From Bacteroidales bacterium (lineage in GTDB: Bacteria > Bacteroidota > Bacteroidia > Bacteroidales > UBA932): DNA of 56,929 nucleotides. Made by a program: the position numbers and the translations under genes. The notes under the pieces are model-generated. The model ran no database searches. It saw only the letters and a program-made list of their open reading frames with translations, and was not told the origin of the DNA. Every line of letters begins with the position of its first letter. Position 1 is the first letter of the stretch. The stretch is taken from positions 1 through 56,929 of the forward strand of contig JAEDLE010000002.1 in the NCBI GenBank assembly GCA_016295455.1, in the 5' to 3' direction. Positions 8,293 through 15,795 of this stretch are shown here, one piece after another.

Positions 8293-8874
8293 ATGGTACT
8301 ACGATATAGGGTTTCACTGTCAGGAATCAAAGGTTTCACCAGAGTCTATCAGCTCAGGCCGAACACATCTCTCTACGACTTCCACATCATCCTCAGGAGG
8401 GATCTGGAATTCGCCCAGGACCAGCTCATCCAGTTCAAGGCCCTCGCAAAGGACGGCTCCCTGGTGGCGCGCTACTCGATGTTCGACCTTGGATATGGCA
8501 CCGTGGACGAGGTGTCGCTCGCAGACACGGTCGCAAAGGGCATAACTTCATTCAGGTATTTCTACGACGTCCCGAACAAGAAGTCCGTCATAGTGGACTA
8601 TGAGGGAGAATGCGACGAGACCCCGGGCATGTCCTACCCTGCCCTGGCCGAGAGCAAGGGTCCTGTCCCTGCGGAGTTCGAGAACGGCTATGTAGCCTAC
8701 GAGGATCTTCCTGAAAGCAAGAAGGTTCCGCCTCAGGGCAAGAATCTGCTTGCCGCTCTTCTGGGCGGTGACGACAGCGAGGACGAAGACCTGGACGATA
8801 TCGGGGACTCTGAAGAAGAAGAGGACGACGAGGACGGAAAGGAAATCTACGACGAGGACGAGGGTGGCTTCTAG
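8293..8874 (+). CDS. Plasmid pRiA4b ORF-3-like protein with acidic tail
   Basis: 193 residues. The ATG at 8293 gives MVLRYRVSLSGIKGF; longer in-frame versions would run into the yigZ gene. Residues 1-110 resemble the pRiA4b ORF-3 / IS1096 passenger-like fold, whose function is unknown; these genes are common as single chromosomal copies in Bacteroidota and do not mark a mobile element. The last ~40 residues are almost all Asp and Glu (DSEDEDLDDIGDSEEEEDDEDG), which suggests binding to a basic partner or DNA mimicry. The tail's coding region contains the likely GTG start of miaA, so the two genes overlap by 11 bases. Confidence 0.8.
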   Translation: MVLRYRVSLSGIKGFTRVYQLRPNTSLYDFHIILRRDLEFAQDQLIQFKALAKDGSLVARYSMFDLGYGTVDEVSLADTVAKGITSFRYFYDVPNKKSVIVDYEGECDETPGMSYPALAESKGPVPAEFENGYVAYEDLPESKKVPPQGKNLLAALLGGDDSEDEDLDDIGDSEEEEDDEDGKEIYDEDEGGF

Positions 8875-9754
8875 GAAACTCATCCTGGTCACCGGGCCTA
8901 CGGCCGTAGGCAAGTCGGAGTGGTGCCTGGACCTTGCCATAAGGCACGGCTCCCCCGTCATATCCTGCGATTCTAGGCAGATATACAGGGAAATGACCAT
9001 AGGCACCGCCGTTCCATCACCGGAACAGCTTTCCGCCGTCAGGCACCATTTCATACAGACACATACCATACACCGGCCATATACCGCCGGAATGTACGAG
9101 ACCGAGGCTCTGGAACTCATCGGCAGGCTCTTCGAGGAAGGGCACGGGACGCTGGTGATGACCGGCGGTTCGGCTTTCTATGCCGATGCGGTCTGCAACG
9201 GGCTGGACGAGATGCCGCCTGCGGACGAGGAGCTCCGGGAGGAACTGTCCCGGCGCATCAGGGAGGAAGGGGTGGAGTCGCTGAGGCTGGACCTGAAGCG
9301 GCTGGACCCGTCGGCATATTCAAGCATTGACATCGCAAACCCGCAGAGGGTGCTCAGGGCCGTGGAGGTGTGCCTGCTGACGGGCAGGCCGTTTTCGTCG
9401 TTCAAGGCCGGAAGGCGCAAGGAAAGGGATTTCGAGATAGAGAAGATATGCCTGACCAGGCCGAGGGAGGAGCTTTACCGCAGGATAGACGCAAGGGTGC
9501 GGGACATGGTGGACAGAGGTCTGGTGGAGGAAGTGCGCGGCCTGATGGAATTCAGGAAACTGCCTGCCCTGAGAACCGTTGGCTACAGCGAGATTTTCGA
9601 CTGGCTGGACCGCGAAGACGGGCTTGACACTCCTGGGCTGCCGCAGTCGCTGGACGAAGCCATCTCCCTGATACAGAGGAACACACGCCACTATGCGCGC
9701 AAGCAGCTGAGCTGGTGGAAGCGGGACCCTTCGGTCAGATGGATCGAGCTCTGA
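8864..9754 (+). CDS. miaA: tRNA dimethylallyltransferase
   Basis: 296 residues; transfers dimethylallyl to A37 of tRNAs reading UNN codons. P-loop GPTAVGKS at 11-18, the CDSRQIYREMTIGTA block that binds substrate, NPQRVLRAVEV, and the C-terminal YARKQLSWWKRDP all fit MiaA. I choose the GTG at 8864 because it places the P-loop about ten residues in, as in the family; an ATG in this frame occurs only far upstream, at a position that gives an implausible Thr/Lys-rich leader. It overlaps the preceding gene by 11 bases, which suggests coupled translation. Confidence 0.93.
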   Translation: MASRKLILVTGPTAVGKSEWCLDLAIRHGSPVISCDSRQIYREMTIGTAVPSPEQLSAVRHHFIQTHTIHRPYTAGMYETEALELIGRLFEEGHGTLVMTGGSAFYADAVCNGLDEMPPADEELREELSRRIREEGVESLRLDLKRLDPSAYSSIDIANPQRVLRAVEVCLLTGRPFSSFKAGRRKERDFEIEKICLTRPREELYRRIDARVRDMVDRGLVEEVRGLMEFRKLPALRTVGYSEIFDWLDREDGLDTPGLPQSLDEAISLIQRNTRHYARKQLSWWKRDPSVRWIEL

Positions 9755-9809
9755 CGCATTGTTCCCGCACACGCGGACCACTGCTCTTTTCAATTGTGCC
9801 CAAGATTCC

Positions 9810-9817
9810 TATATTTG
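9810..9817 (+). promoter_or_regulatory. -7 promoter element for murB
   Basis: TATATTTG matches TAnnTTTG and ends six bases before the murB ATG at 9824, predicting a leaderless or nearly leaderless murB-murA mRNA. Confidence 0.5.
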
Positions 9818-9823
9818 CATATT

Positions 9824-10861
9824 ATGGACATTGTATATGATGCGGACCTGAGCGGGAGGAACAGCTTCGGAATGAAGGTGAAAGCCGCCTGCCTTGTGGA
9901 ATATGACGATGTCGCGGAGCTGGAGTCCATTTCCCGGGACAGCAGCCTGCCGCGGCCTTTCCTGCATATGGGAGGAGGCAGCAACCTCCTCTTTACCAAG
10001 GATTTCAGCGGTACGGTGCTGCATTCGCGCATACGTTTTGTCGAAGAGGTTCCGCATCAGGACGCTATATGCCTGAGGGTCGGAGCAGGCGTGGTGTGGG
10101 ATGATTTCTGCGCCCTTTGTGCCGCCAGGGGGCTATGGGGTCCCGAAAACCTTTCGTCCATACCCGGAGAATGCGGAGCGGCGGCAGTCCAGAACATAGG
10201 CGCCTACGGAAGGGAGGTCTCCGAACTGGTCCTGAACGTGGAATGCTATGATCTTCAGGAACATACAATGAGAACTTTCAGCCGTGACGAATGCCGCTAC
10301 GCCTATCGCGACTCCTACTTCAAGAATGAAGGCAAGGGCCGTTACGTCGTGACAGCCGTCAACTACATGCTCAGCCGCGAGGCCTCCCCTTGTCTTGAAT
10401 ATGGCAACCTGTCCGCGCGTCTGGCAGGGGAGTATCCGGAGGCTTCGGGAGAGCAGGGCTTAGCCTTCACTCCTGAAATGATACGCCGGACCATCATTGG
10501 CGTAAGGGATGAAAAGCTCCCGTCACCGTCCAGGGTGGGCAGTGCGGGAAGCTATTTCCGCAATCCTGCCGTTGGCGCGGACTTCTTCAGGGAACTGCAG
10601 GAGAAGTGCGGGGCGCCTGTCCCTCATTTCGAGAATCCGGACGGCAGCATCAAGGTTCCGGCCGCCTGGCTGATAGACAGTTGCGGATGGAAAGGCCGCA
10701 GGGAAGGCGGAGCGGGAGTCTGGGAAAAGCAGCCGCTGGTGCTGGTGAATGCCGACGGCAACGCCACTCCAGGGGAAATATGCCGGCTTGAGGAGAAGAT
10801 AAGGGCATCGGTGCTGGAACGCTTCGGCATATGCCTGGAAAGAGAAGTAGAACACGTCTAA
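9824..10861 (+). CDS. murB: UDP-N-acetylenolpyruvoylglucosamine reductase
   Basis: 345 residues; NADPH- and FAD-dependent reduction that completes UDP-MurNAc. FAD-binding signatures are MGGGSNLLF (49-57) and the PGECGAAAVQNIGAYG block; the C-terminal domain has GSAGSYFRNP, whose second Ser aligns with the catalytic proton donor, and the substrate loop DGSIKVPAAWLID. The Tyr-loop arrangement with a long C-terminal domain is the E. coli type I form. The ATG at 9824 puts NSFG about 14 residues in, as in the family. murA follows after ten bases, so the first two committed steps of peptidoglycan synthesis are co-transcribed in reverse biochemical order. Confidence 0.95.
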   Translation: MDIVYDADLSGRNSFGMKVKAACLVEYDDVAELESISRDSSLPRPFLHMGGGSNLLFTKDFSGTVLHSRIRFVEEVPHQDAICLRVGAGVVWDDFCALCAARGLWGPENLSSIPGECGAAAVQNIGAYGREVSELVLNVECYDLQEHTMRTFSRDECRYAYRDSYFKNEGKGRYVVTAVNYMLSREASPCLEYGNLSARLAGEYPEASGEQGLAFTPEMIRRTIIGVRDEKLPSPSRVGSAGSYFRNPAVGADFFRELQEKCGAPVPHFENPDGSIKVPAAWLIDSCGWKGRREGGAGVWEKQPLVLVNADGNATPGEICRLEEKIRASVLERFGICLEREVEHV

Positions 10862-10871
10862 CTGATATAAT

Positions 10872-12191
10872 ATGTCATCGTTCATCATAGAAGGCGGCCA
10901 CACCCTCAGTGGCGAAATCAGGCCCCAGGGCGCGAAGAATGAAGCGCTGGAGGTATTGAGCGCAGTGCTCCTCACCGATGGGGAGGTCACCATATCCAAT
11001 GTCCCGGACATCCTGGACATCAGGAACCTGATAGGTCTGTTCAAGGGTATGGGCGTGAAGGTCAGGGAATGCGGCAAGGGCTGCTGGACGTTCAGGGCGG
11101 ACGAGCTGGACCTCGACTACATCGAATCGTCGGAGTTCGTCAGGCTCTGCGCGAAGCTGAGGGGCTCGGTGATGATAGCCGGTCCGCTGCTGGCGCGTTT
11201 CGGCAGGGTGTATTTTCCGAAGCCGGGCGGTGACAAGATAGGACGCCGCAGGGTAGACACCCATATCTCCGGCATGGAGAACCTGGGCGCCTCGCAGGAA
11301 TATGACTATGAGCGCAAGGCCTACCATCTGACTGCCCCTGAAGGCCTTACGGGCTGCTACATGCTGCTGGACGAGGCCTCCGTGACCGGTACTGCGAACA
11401 TAGTGATGGCCGCATCCCTGGCAAAGGGCAAGACCACCATATACAATGCCGCCTGCGAACCTTACGTGCAGCAGCTCTGCCGGCTTCTCTGCGCGATGGG
11501 TGCGAGAATCGAGGGCATAGGTTCGAACCTCCTTACGGTATATGGCGTCGAGCGTCTCCACGGGGCGTCCCACGTAATACTCCCGGACATGATCGAGGTC
11601 GGTTCCTTCATAGGAATGGCGGCGCTGACCAGAAGCTCCATAACCATCAAGGACACTTCATATGAGAACCTGGGCATAATCCCCGAGCAGTTCAGGAGGC
11701 TGGGTATCAGGCTGGAGCAGAGGGGCGATGACATATTCGTGCCGGCACAGGAGAGCTATGTCATCGACTCTTTCCTGGACGGTTCGATCATGACCATAGC
11801 GGATGCGCCCTGGCCGGGCCTGACCCCGGACCTGCTGAGCGTGATGCTGGTGGTCGCAACTCAGTGCAGGGGCAGCGTCCTGATTCACCAGAAGATGTTC
11901 GAAAGCAGGCTGTTCTTCGTGGACAAGCTCATAGACATGGGCGCGCAGATCATACTCTGCGACCCTCACAGGGCCGTGGTGATCGGCCACGACCACAATT
12001 TCCGCCTCCGCGCGGGCAAGATGCTCTCGCCCGACATCAGGGCGGGCATAGCCCTGCTGCTGGCCGCAATGTCGGCCAAGGGCACCAGCGTGATAGACAA
12101 TATCGAACAGATTGACCGCGGTTACGAGGACATAGACGGCAGGCTCAATGCCCTCGGCGCCTGCATACGCAGGGTCGAGGACCAGGACTGA
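10872..12191 (+). CDS. murA: UDP-N-acetylglucosamine 1-carboxyvinyltransferase, Cys-to-Asp form
   Basis: 439 residues; transfers enolpyruvyl from PEP to UDP-GlcNAc. Conserved K22-N23 (GAKNEAL), the GGxxIGxRxVDxHI block at 119-132 and the PWPGLTPD region identify MurA. In the mobile loop the usual catalytic and fosfomycin-reactive Cys is replaced by Asp121 (GGDKIGRR). The same change in Mycobacterium and Chlamydia MurA gives intrinsic fosfomycin resistance, so resistance is expected here. It follows murB after ten bases and ends 16 bases before a converging gene, with no strong terminator between them. Confidence 0.95.
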   Translation: MSSFIIEGGHTLSGEIRPQGAKNEALEVLSAVLLTDGEVTISNVPDILDIRNLIGLFKGMGVKVRECGKGCWTFRADELDLDYIESSEFVRLCAKLRGSVMIAGPLLARFGRVYFPKPGGDKIGRRRVDTHISGMENLGASQEYDYERKAYHLTAPEGLTGCYMLLDEASVTGTANIVMAASLAKGKTTIYNAACEPYVQQLCRLLCAMGARIEGIGSNLLTVYGVERLHGASHVILPDMIEVGSFIGMAALTRSSITIKDTSYENLGIIPEQFRRLGIRLEQRGDDIFVPAQESYVIDSFLDGSIMTIADAPWPGLTPDLLSVMLVVATQCRGSVLIHQKMFESRLFFVDKLIDMGAQIILCDPHRAVVIGHDHNFRLRAGKMLSPDIRAGIALLLAAMSAKGTSVIDNIEQIDRGYEDIDGRLNALGACIRRVEDQD

Positions 12192-12207
12192 GTCATCCCC
12201 GGAGCCG

Positions 12208-12702
12208 CTAGAAGCGGTATCTCACCGCAAGGCTCGGGATGAAGCCGTACATTCCGCTCCTGTAGAAGCGTCCGCTTCCGAAATGGAAGCCGATCAGAGG
12301 CCTCAGGTCAGCCGAGAGGGCCAGATGCTCCCATATGCAGTACTCAAGACCCAGCTGGAGGGCAACAGCCGTCATCAACTCGGCCTTGTTGTCGTTCCTG
12401 CTTCCCCTGACGTCATATACATAGCCAAGGCTTGCACCCGGTCCGGCATATAAGGTCCACTCCCCTTCCCTGGTCCAGGCGGGGTTCGCGAGTACCCAGT
12501 TGTAGGTTCCGGTAAGGACGAAGCCGTTGGCGCCGGTGGTGTCCATTCCGAGGTCAACTTCGAGGAAGTGGGGATAGCTGAACTCATACTGGTAGCTGAA
12601 TTCCATATTGTGTCCGACCCTCAGGCCGAAGGCCCTGGACTGCGCTACTGCCAGGCAAGTGAAGGACAGGAGCAGAGCCGCTACAAACGCAAGTCTTTTC
12701 AT
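12208..12702 (-). CDS. Small outer-membrane beta-barrel-like protein, copy A
   Basis: 164 residues: signal peptide MKRLAFVAALLLSFTCLAVA-Q, then alternating amphipathic strands and a terminal aromatic (SLAVRYRF), the pattern of an outer-membrane barrel. It is related to the protein at 13552-13986: both begin QSRA-x-G-x-R after the signal, share LYAGPGA/FYAGPGA, LGLEY, DLRP/DWRP and end RYRF. It starts one base after the thioesterase stop, so it is probably co-transcribed with it. No enzymatic motif is visible; a structural or small-pore role is likely. Confidence 0.78.
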   Translation of the reverse strand: MKRLAFVAALLLSFTCLAVAQSRAFGLRVGHNMEFSYQYEFSYPHFLEVDLGMDTTGANGFVLTGTYNWVLANPAWTREGEWTLYAGPGASLGYVYDVRGSRNDNKAELMTAVALQLGLEYCIWEHLALSADLRPLIGFHFGSGRFYRSGMYGFIPSLAVRYRF

Positions 12703-12703
12703 A

Positions 12704-13456
12704 TCATTTCCTTATGCTGAGTTCTGTAATGAAAGCCTGACGGGAATCGACCTTGCCTTCAATGTAATAGAGCATGCGGTCATCCTGCTCCGAGGTCGCC
12801 ATATACAGTTCCACCGTCTCGCCCGGGAGTATTTCCCTGTTGAAGTTGATGACCACGTCGCTCAGGCGTCCCTGTTCCATAAGTTCGTAAGGCAGGCAGT
12901 CGGTGGCCCATACGACGTAACGGACGTTGTTCACGTGGCCGTTGAGGTCCACATCCGAGAAAGTCACCTTGCGCTCGGAAACCTTCTCCACCTGCGCATC
13001 GCGAGGCATCGCCAGCTTCGGCGCCGGGGTCGCGATGGCATCCTCGTGACACTGGGTATCCTCAGCCACTATGCCTCCCAGGCTGTCGCTGCGCACGAGA
13101 CGGCGGGTCGTGACATCAATCACGATCCAGGAGCTGGTGCAGCTGAGCCTTACCTTGCCGCTGTCGTCAAGCAGGCGGAAATCCCTGAGGAAAAGCAGGC
13201 CGTCGAGGCCCTTGTGCCAGGTCTCCATATGCACCCTGTCTCTCCAGGAAGGCGGGTTGTCGAAAGTGAAATGCATCCTTGAAAGCACCCACGCGGTATG
13301 GTGGGTCTGCAGGGCTTCGTATCCGAAGCCCAGTTCCGTTGCCGCCAGGTATGCCATCTCCTGCATCATATCCATGAAAGCCGCCGGCTTCAGACGGCCA
13401 TTCACATCCGTCTGATAGCAAGGGATCGTAATATCCTGAGAAAATTTCTTATCCAT
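12704..13456 (-). CDS. Acyl-ACP thioesterase
   Basis: 250 residues; tandem hot-dog protein of the plant FatA/FatB-like family that releases fatty acids from acyl carrier protein. The N-terminal hot-dog has YQTDVNGRLKPAAFMDMMQEMA and the second carries the catalytic-type motif DVDLNGHVNNVRYVVW at about 168-183 (Asp, Asn, His). In the same neighbourhood an acyl-CoA synthetase is encoded 36 kb away, not next to it. A -7 element lies five bases before the ATG at 13456, suggesting a leaderless mRNA. Confidence 0.9.
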   Translation of the reverse strand: MDKKFSQDITIPCYQTDVNGRLKPAAFMDMMQEMAYLAATELGFGYEALQTHHTAWVLSRMHFTFDNPPSWRDRVHMETWHKGLDGLLFLRDFRLLDDSGKVRLSCTSSWIVIDVTTRRLVRSDSLGGIVAEDTQCHEDAIATPAPKLAMPRDAQVEKVSERKVTFSDVDLNGHVNNVRYVVWATDCLPYELMEQGRLSDVVINFNREILPGETVELYMATSEQDDRMLYYIEGKVDSRQAFITELSIRK

Positions 13457-13461
13457 ATGGG

Positions 13462-13469
13462 CAAAGTTA
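13462..13469 (-). promoter_or_regulatory. -7 promoter element for the thioesterase
   Basis: Minus-strand TAACTTTG, with only five bases to the ATG at 13456. Confidence 0.5.
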
Positions 13470-13511
13470 TTAAAAATTCATGGTCCTCCCATAAATTACA
13501 AAAACGAAAAA

Positions 13512-13531
13512 GGGTGGCCGCGTGGCCACCC
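13512..13531 (-). terminator. Intrinsic terminator after the rnf / small OMP run
   Basis: Perfect eight-base stem (GGGTGGCC with GGCCACCC) and a four-base GCGT loop, followed on the minus strand by TTTTTCGTTTT. It lies 20 bases after the stop at 13552 and separates the rnf run from the thioesterase promoter. Confidence 0.85.
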
Positions 13532-13551
13532 TGATATTATCGGAAACAGGA

Positions 13552-13986
13552 CTAGAACCTGTAGCGTATGCCGAGCGCGATGCCTTCCCAGCCGAAGCCG
13601 CCGTGGATGAAGTTGAACACAGGCCTCCAGTCAAGTGAGAGCTGGAGAGGAATGTTGAAGTTGTACTCGAGACCGAGCTGGCCTGCGATACCGAGGTTGA
13701 TGCCGCTGGTATCTGACTCATTGTCGTTGTAAAAACCGACTGCGGCACCCGGTCCTGCGTAGAAGTTGAAATTGCCCTCTGATGCGAAGACGAAGTCATA
13801 TACTCCTGTGAGATAGAAGCCGTTCTTGAACCAGCCGAGGTCAGCCTCGACGAAGTTTGAACCTATGCTGTGCTGGTATGAAAGCTCAGCGCCGTAGGTT
13901 GCACGTACACCCAGAGCCCTGCTCTGAGCGAATGCCGCAGAACTCAAGCAGAGGACTGCCGCGATAACCATGATGAATTTCTTCAT
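13552..13986 (-). CDS. Small outer-membrane beta-barrel-like protein, copy B
   Basis: 144 residues from the ATG at 13986 (MKKFIMVIAAVLCLSSAAFA-Q signal peptide); the frame is open upstream into rnfA but without family resemblance. Mature part shows alternating strands and ends in GIRYRF, fitting an outer-membrane barrel. It is a paralogue of the protein at 12208-12702. It follows rnfA after 52 bases with no visible promoter and is closed by a strong terminator, so it is likely read from the rnf transcript. Why an outer-membrane protein should be co-transcribed with Rnf is not clear. Confidence 0.78.
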   Translation of the reverse strand: MKKFIMVIAAVLCLSSAAFAQSRALGVRATYGAELSYQHSIGSNFVEADLGWFKNGFYLTGVYDFVFASEGNFNFYAGPGAAVGFYNDNESDTSGINLGIAGQLGLEYNFNIPLQLSLDWRPVFNFIHGGFGWEGIALGIRYRF

Positions 13987-14038
13987 GTTGAATAAAGGTT
14001 TGGTTATAAGTAAACTGTTGGATGTTCCCCAGGCGGGC

Positions 14039-14638
14039 TCAGGCAATTCCGGAGAAGCCCATGAACGCCATTGCAAGTATGCCAGCGGTGATCAGAGCGA
14101 TAGGAACTCCCCTGAAGGCCTTGGGAACGTCATTCATTGAAAGGTGCTCCCTCAGGCCCGCGAAGAGAACCATCGCAAGGCCGTAGCCCAGCGAAGTCGC
14201 GAAAGCATAGAGCACTGCTTCCCCAAGCCCCAGCATATGCGCCTCGAGACCGAAGGTGAACTCCTTGGTCACTACGTTTATGGCAACGCCGAGCACCGCG
14301 CAGTTGGTGGTGATGAGGGGAAGGAAGATACCCAGCGCCTGGTAGAGCGAAGGGCTGACCTTCTTGAGCACGATCTCGACCATCTGCACGAGAGCCGCAA
14401 TCACGAGGATGAAGGCTATGGTCTGCAGGAAGGTGAGACTGAGCGGAACGAGAAGGTACTTGTTGATCAGGTAAGTGACAAGTGTCGCGAGCGTAATCAC
14501 GAAGCAGACTGCTGCGGACATTCCGGTCGCGGTGGACAGCTTGTTGGACACACCGAGGAACGGGCAGATTCCGAGGAACTGCGCGAGGACGATATTGTTG
14601 ACGAATATCGCCGAAACAATGATGAGCAGAATTTCCAT
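14039..14638 (-). CDS. rnfA: Rnf complex membrane subunit A
   Basis: 199 residues with six predicted membrane helices. Family signatures: NNIVLAQFLGICPFLGVSNK at the N-terminus and LITTNCAVLGV in the middle, with one Cys in each half that in the complex holds an intramembrane [2Fe-2S] centre together with RnfE. Last rnf gene of the operon, two bases after rnfE. The complex couples ferredoxin:NAD electron transfer to Na+ or H+ movement across the inner membrane. Confidence 0.95.
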   Translation of the reverse strand: MEILLIIVSAIFVNNIVLAQFLGICPFLGVSNKLSTATGMSAAVCFVITLATLVTYLINKYLLVPLSLTFLQTIAFILVIAALVQMVEIVLKKVSPSLYQALGIFLPLITTNCAVLGVAINVVTKEFTFGLEAHMLGLGEAVLYAFATSLGYGLAMVLFAGLREHLSMNDVPKAFRGVPIALITAGILAMAFMGFSGIA

Positions 14639-14640
14639 AA

Positions 14641-15228
14641 CTACTTCTTAGCGAGGAACTTGTTGAACAATACCATAAGATAGCCGAGCACGAGGAAGGC
14701 ACCCGGAGCCATCACGAAGGCAAGCATACCGTCGCCGGCGATGAACTTCCAGCCGAAAACGGAACCGCTGCCGAGTATTTCACGGACCATACCGATGACG
14801 GTGAGCGAGAGGGTGAAACCCAGACCGACGCCCACTCCGTCAAGGGCGGAATCGAATATGCCGTTCTTGTTGGCGAAAGCCTCCGCGCGGCCGAGCACGA
14901 TGCAGTTCACCACGATGAGCGGGATGAAGAGACCGAGGGTGGCATAGACCGAAGGCACGAAAGCCTGCATAAGGAACTGGAGCAGAGTCACGAAGGTCGC
15001 GATCACGACTATGTACACAGGGATGTGCACCTTGTCGGGCACGACCGGGGCGATGGCCGAGATGGCCATGTTCGAAAGCACCAGCACGAAGAGAGTCGCA
15101 AGACCCATGCTCAGACCGTTCATTGCGGAAGTGGTCGTCGCGAGGGTAGGACACATACCGAGGATGAGGACAAAGGTAGGGTTATCCTTGACCAGACCCT
15201 TTACTATAAGCTGAAGTTTACTGTTCAT
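14641..15228 (-). CDS. rnfE: Rnf complex membrane subunit E
   Basis: 195 residues, six helices, homologous to RnfA but inverted in the membrane. LILGMCPTLATTTSAMNGLSMG and IPLIVVNCIVLGRAEAFA are the family blocks, each with the Cys that helps bind the RnfA/E [2Fe-2S] centre. An AGGAGG ribosome-binding site lies at 15237-15242, inside the end of rnfG, which it overlaps by 11 bases. Small insertions and termini fit normal RnfE length. Confidence 0.95.
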   Translation of the reverse strand: MNSKLQLIVKGLVKDNPTFVLILGMCPTLATTTSAMNGLSMGLATLFVLVLSNMAISAIAPVVPDKVHIPVYIVVIATFVTLLQFLMQAFVPSVYATLGLFIPLIVVNCIVLGRAEAFANKNGIFDSALDGVGVGLGFTLSLTVIGMVREILGSGSVFGWKFIAGDGMLAFVMAPGAFLVLGYLMVLFNKFLAKK

Positions 15229-15793
15229 TCTCTGATCCTCCTATCTTCTTTACGGCATCCACGGCATTCTGCACCGCAAGGGCATATGCCCTCGAGGTTA
15301 TGGTGGAAGCGGTTATGGCATCCACGTCACCGTTGTCCTTCTTGACCTTGAGTATCTTCTGCGCCGGATTGAAGCCCTTCCACTGCGCCATGAAATGCTC
15401 ATCCTGGCTGCACTTCGCTCCCAGACCAGGAGTCTCCGAATGCGAAAGAACCGACGTATTGTATATGACTCCGTCAGCTGTGATGCCGACCATCAGTGTG
15501 AGAGGGCCGCCGAAACCGACCGTGGTGGACTTGACGGCATATGCCGCAGGAACACCGTCTACGGTGCTGACGTAATATTCGGACATCTGTCCGCCGACCT
15601 CGATCGGACGGGACTCGGAAAGCTCGCCCCCTTCAGGGAGCACCGCGCTCACGGAAGCCTTGAGTATGGCCGCGTTGGTGGCGGCGATAGGCTCTGCAGT
15701 GAGGGCATACACGCCTGCGAGCAGGGCTGCGCAGACAAGACAGGTGGCGGTAAGGCAGACCACCATATTCACGAGATTGGATTTAACTGCCAT
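15218..15793 (-). CDS. rnfG: Rnf complex flavoprotein subunit G
   Basis: 191 residues: one N-terminal membrane anchor (about 8-32), then a periplasmic FMN-binding domain. The FMN is joined covalently to a Thr in an S/T-G-A-T motif; here the site reads DAITASTITS, so the acceptor is probably Thr164 but the usual Gly-Ala pair is Ala-Ser. SETPGLGAK is the other family block. I start at the ATG at 15793 (MAVKSNLV), preceded by GGGAGGG at 15801-15807; a longer frame into rnfD lacks support. ApbE would be needed for flavinylation and is not in the window. Confidence 0.93.
   Translation of the reverse strand: MAVKSNLVNMVVCLTATCLVCAALLAGVYALTAEPIAATNAAILKASVSAVLPEGGELSESRPIEVGGQMSEYYVSTVDGVPAAYAVKSTTVGFGGPLTLMVGITADGVIYNTSVLSHSETPGLGAKCSQDEHFMAQWKGFNPAQKILKVKKDNGDVDAITASTITSRAYALAVQNAVDAVKKIGGSENEQ
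15237..15242 (-). promoter_or_regulatory. Shine-Dalgarno of rnfE inside rnfG
   Basis: AGGAGG eight bases before the rnfE ATG at 15228, within the last codons of rnfG. Confidence 0.6.
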
Positions 15794-15795
15794 AA

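Noticed and set aside
8293..8874. Mobile element because of similarity to plasmid pRiA4b ORF-3
   Set aside because: No transposase, inverted repeats or target duplication; such genes are common chromosomal singletons in this phylum.
12205..12217. Terminator between murA and the converging gene
   Set aside because: Five-base stem without a T-tract, inside the coding end of the small outer-membrane protein.
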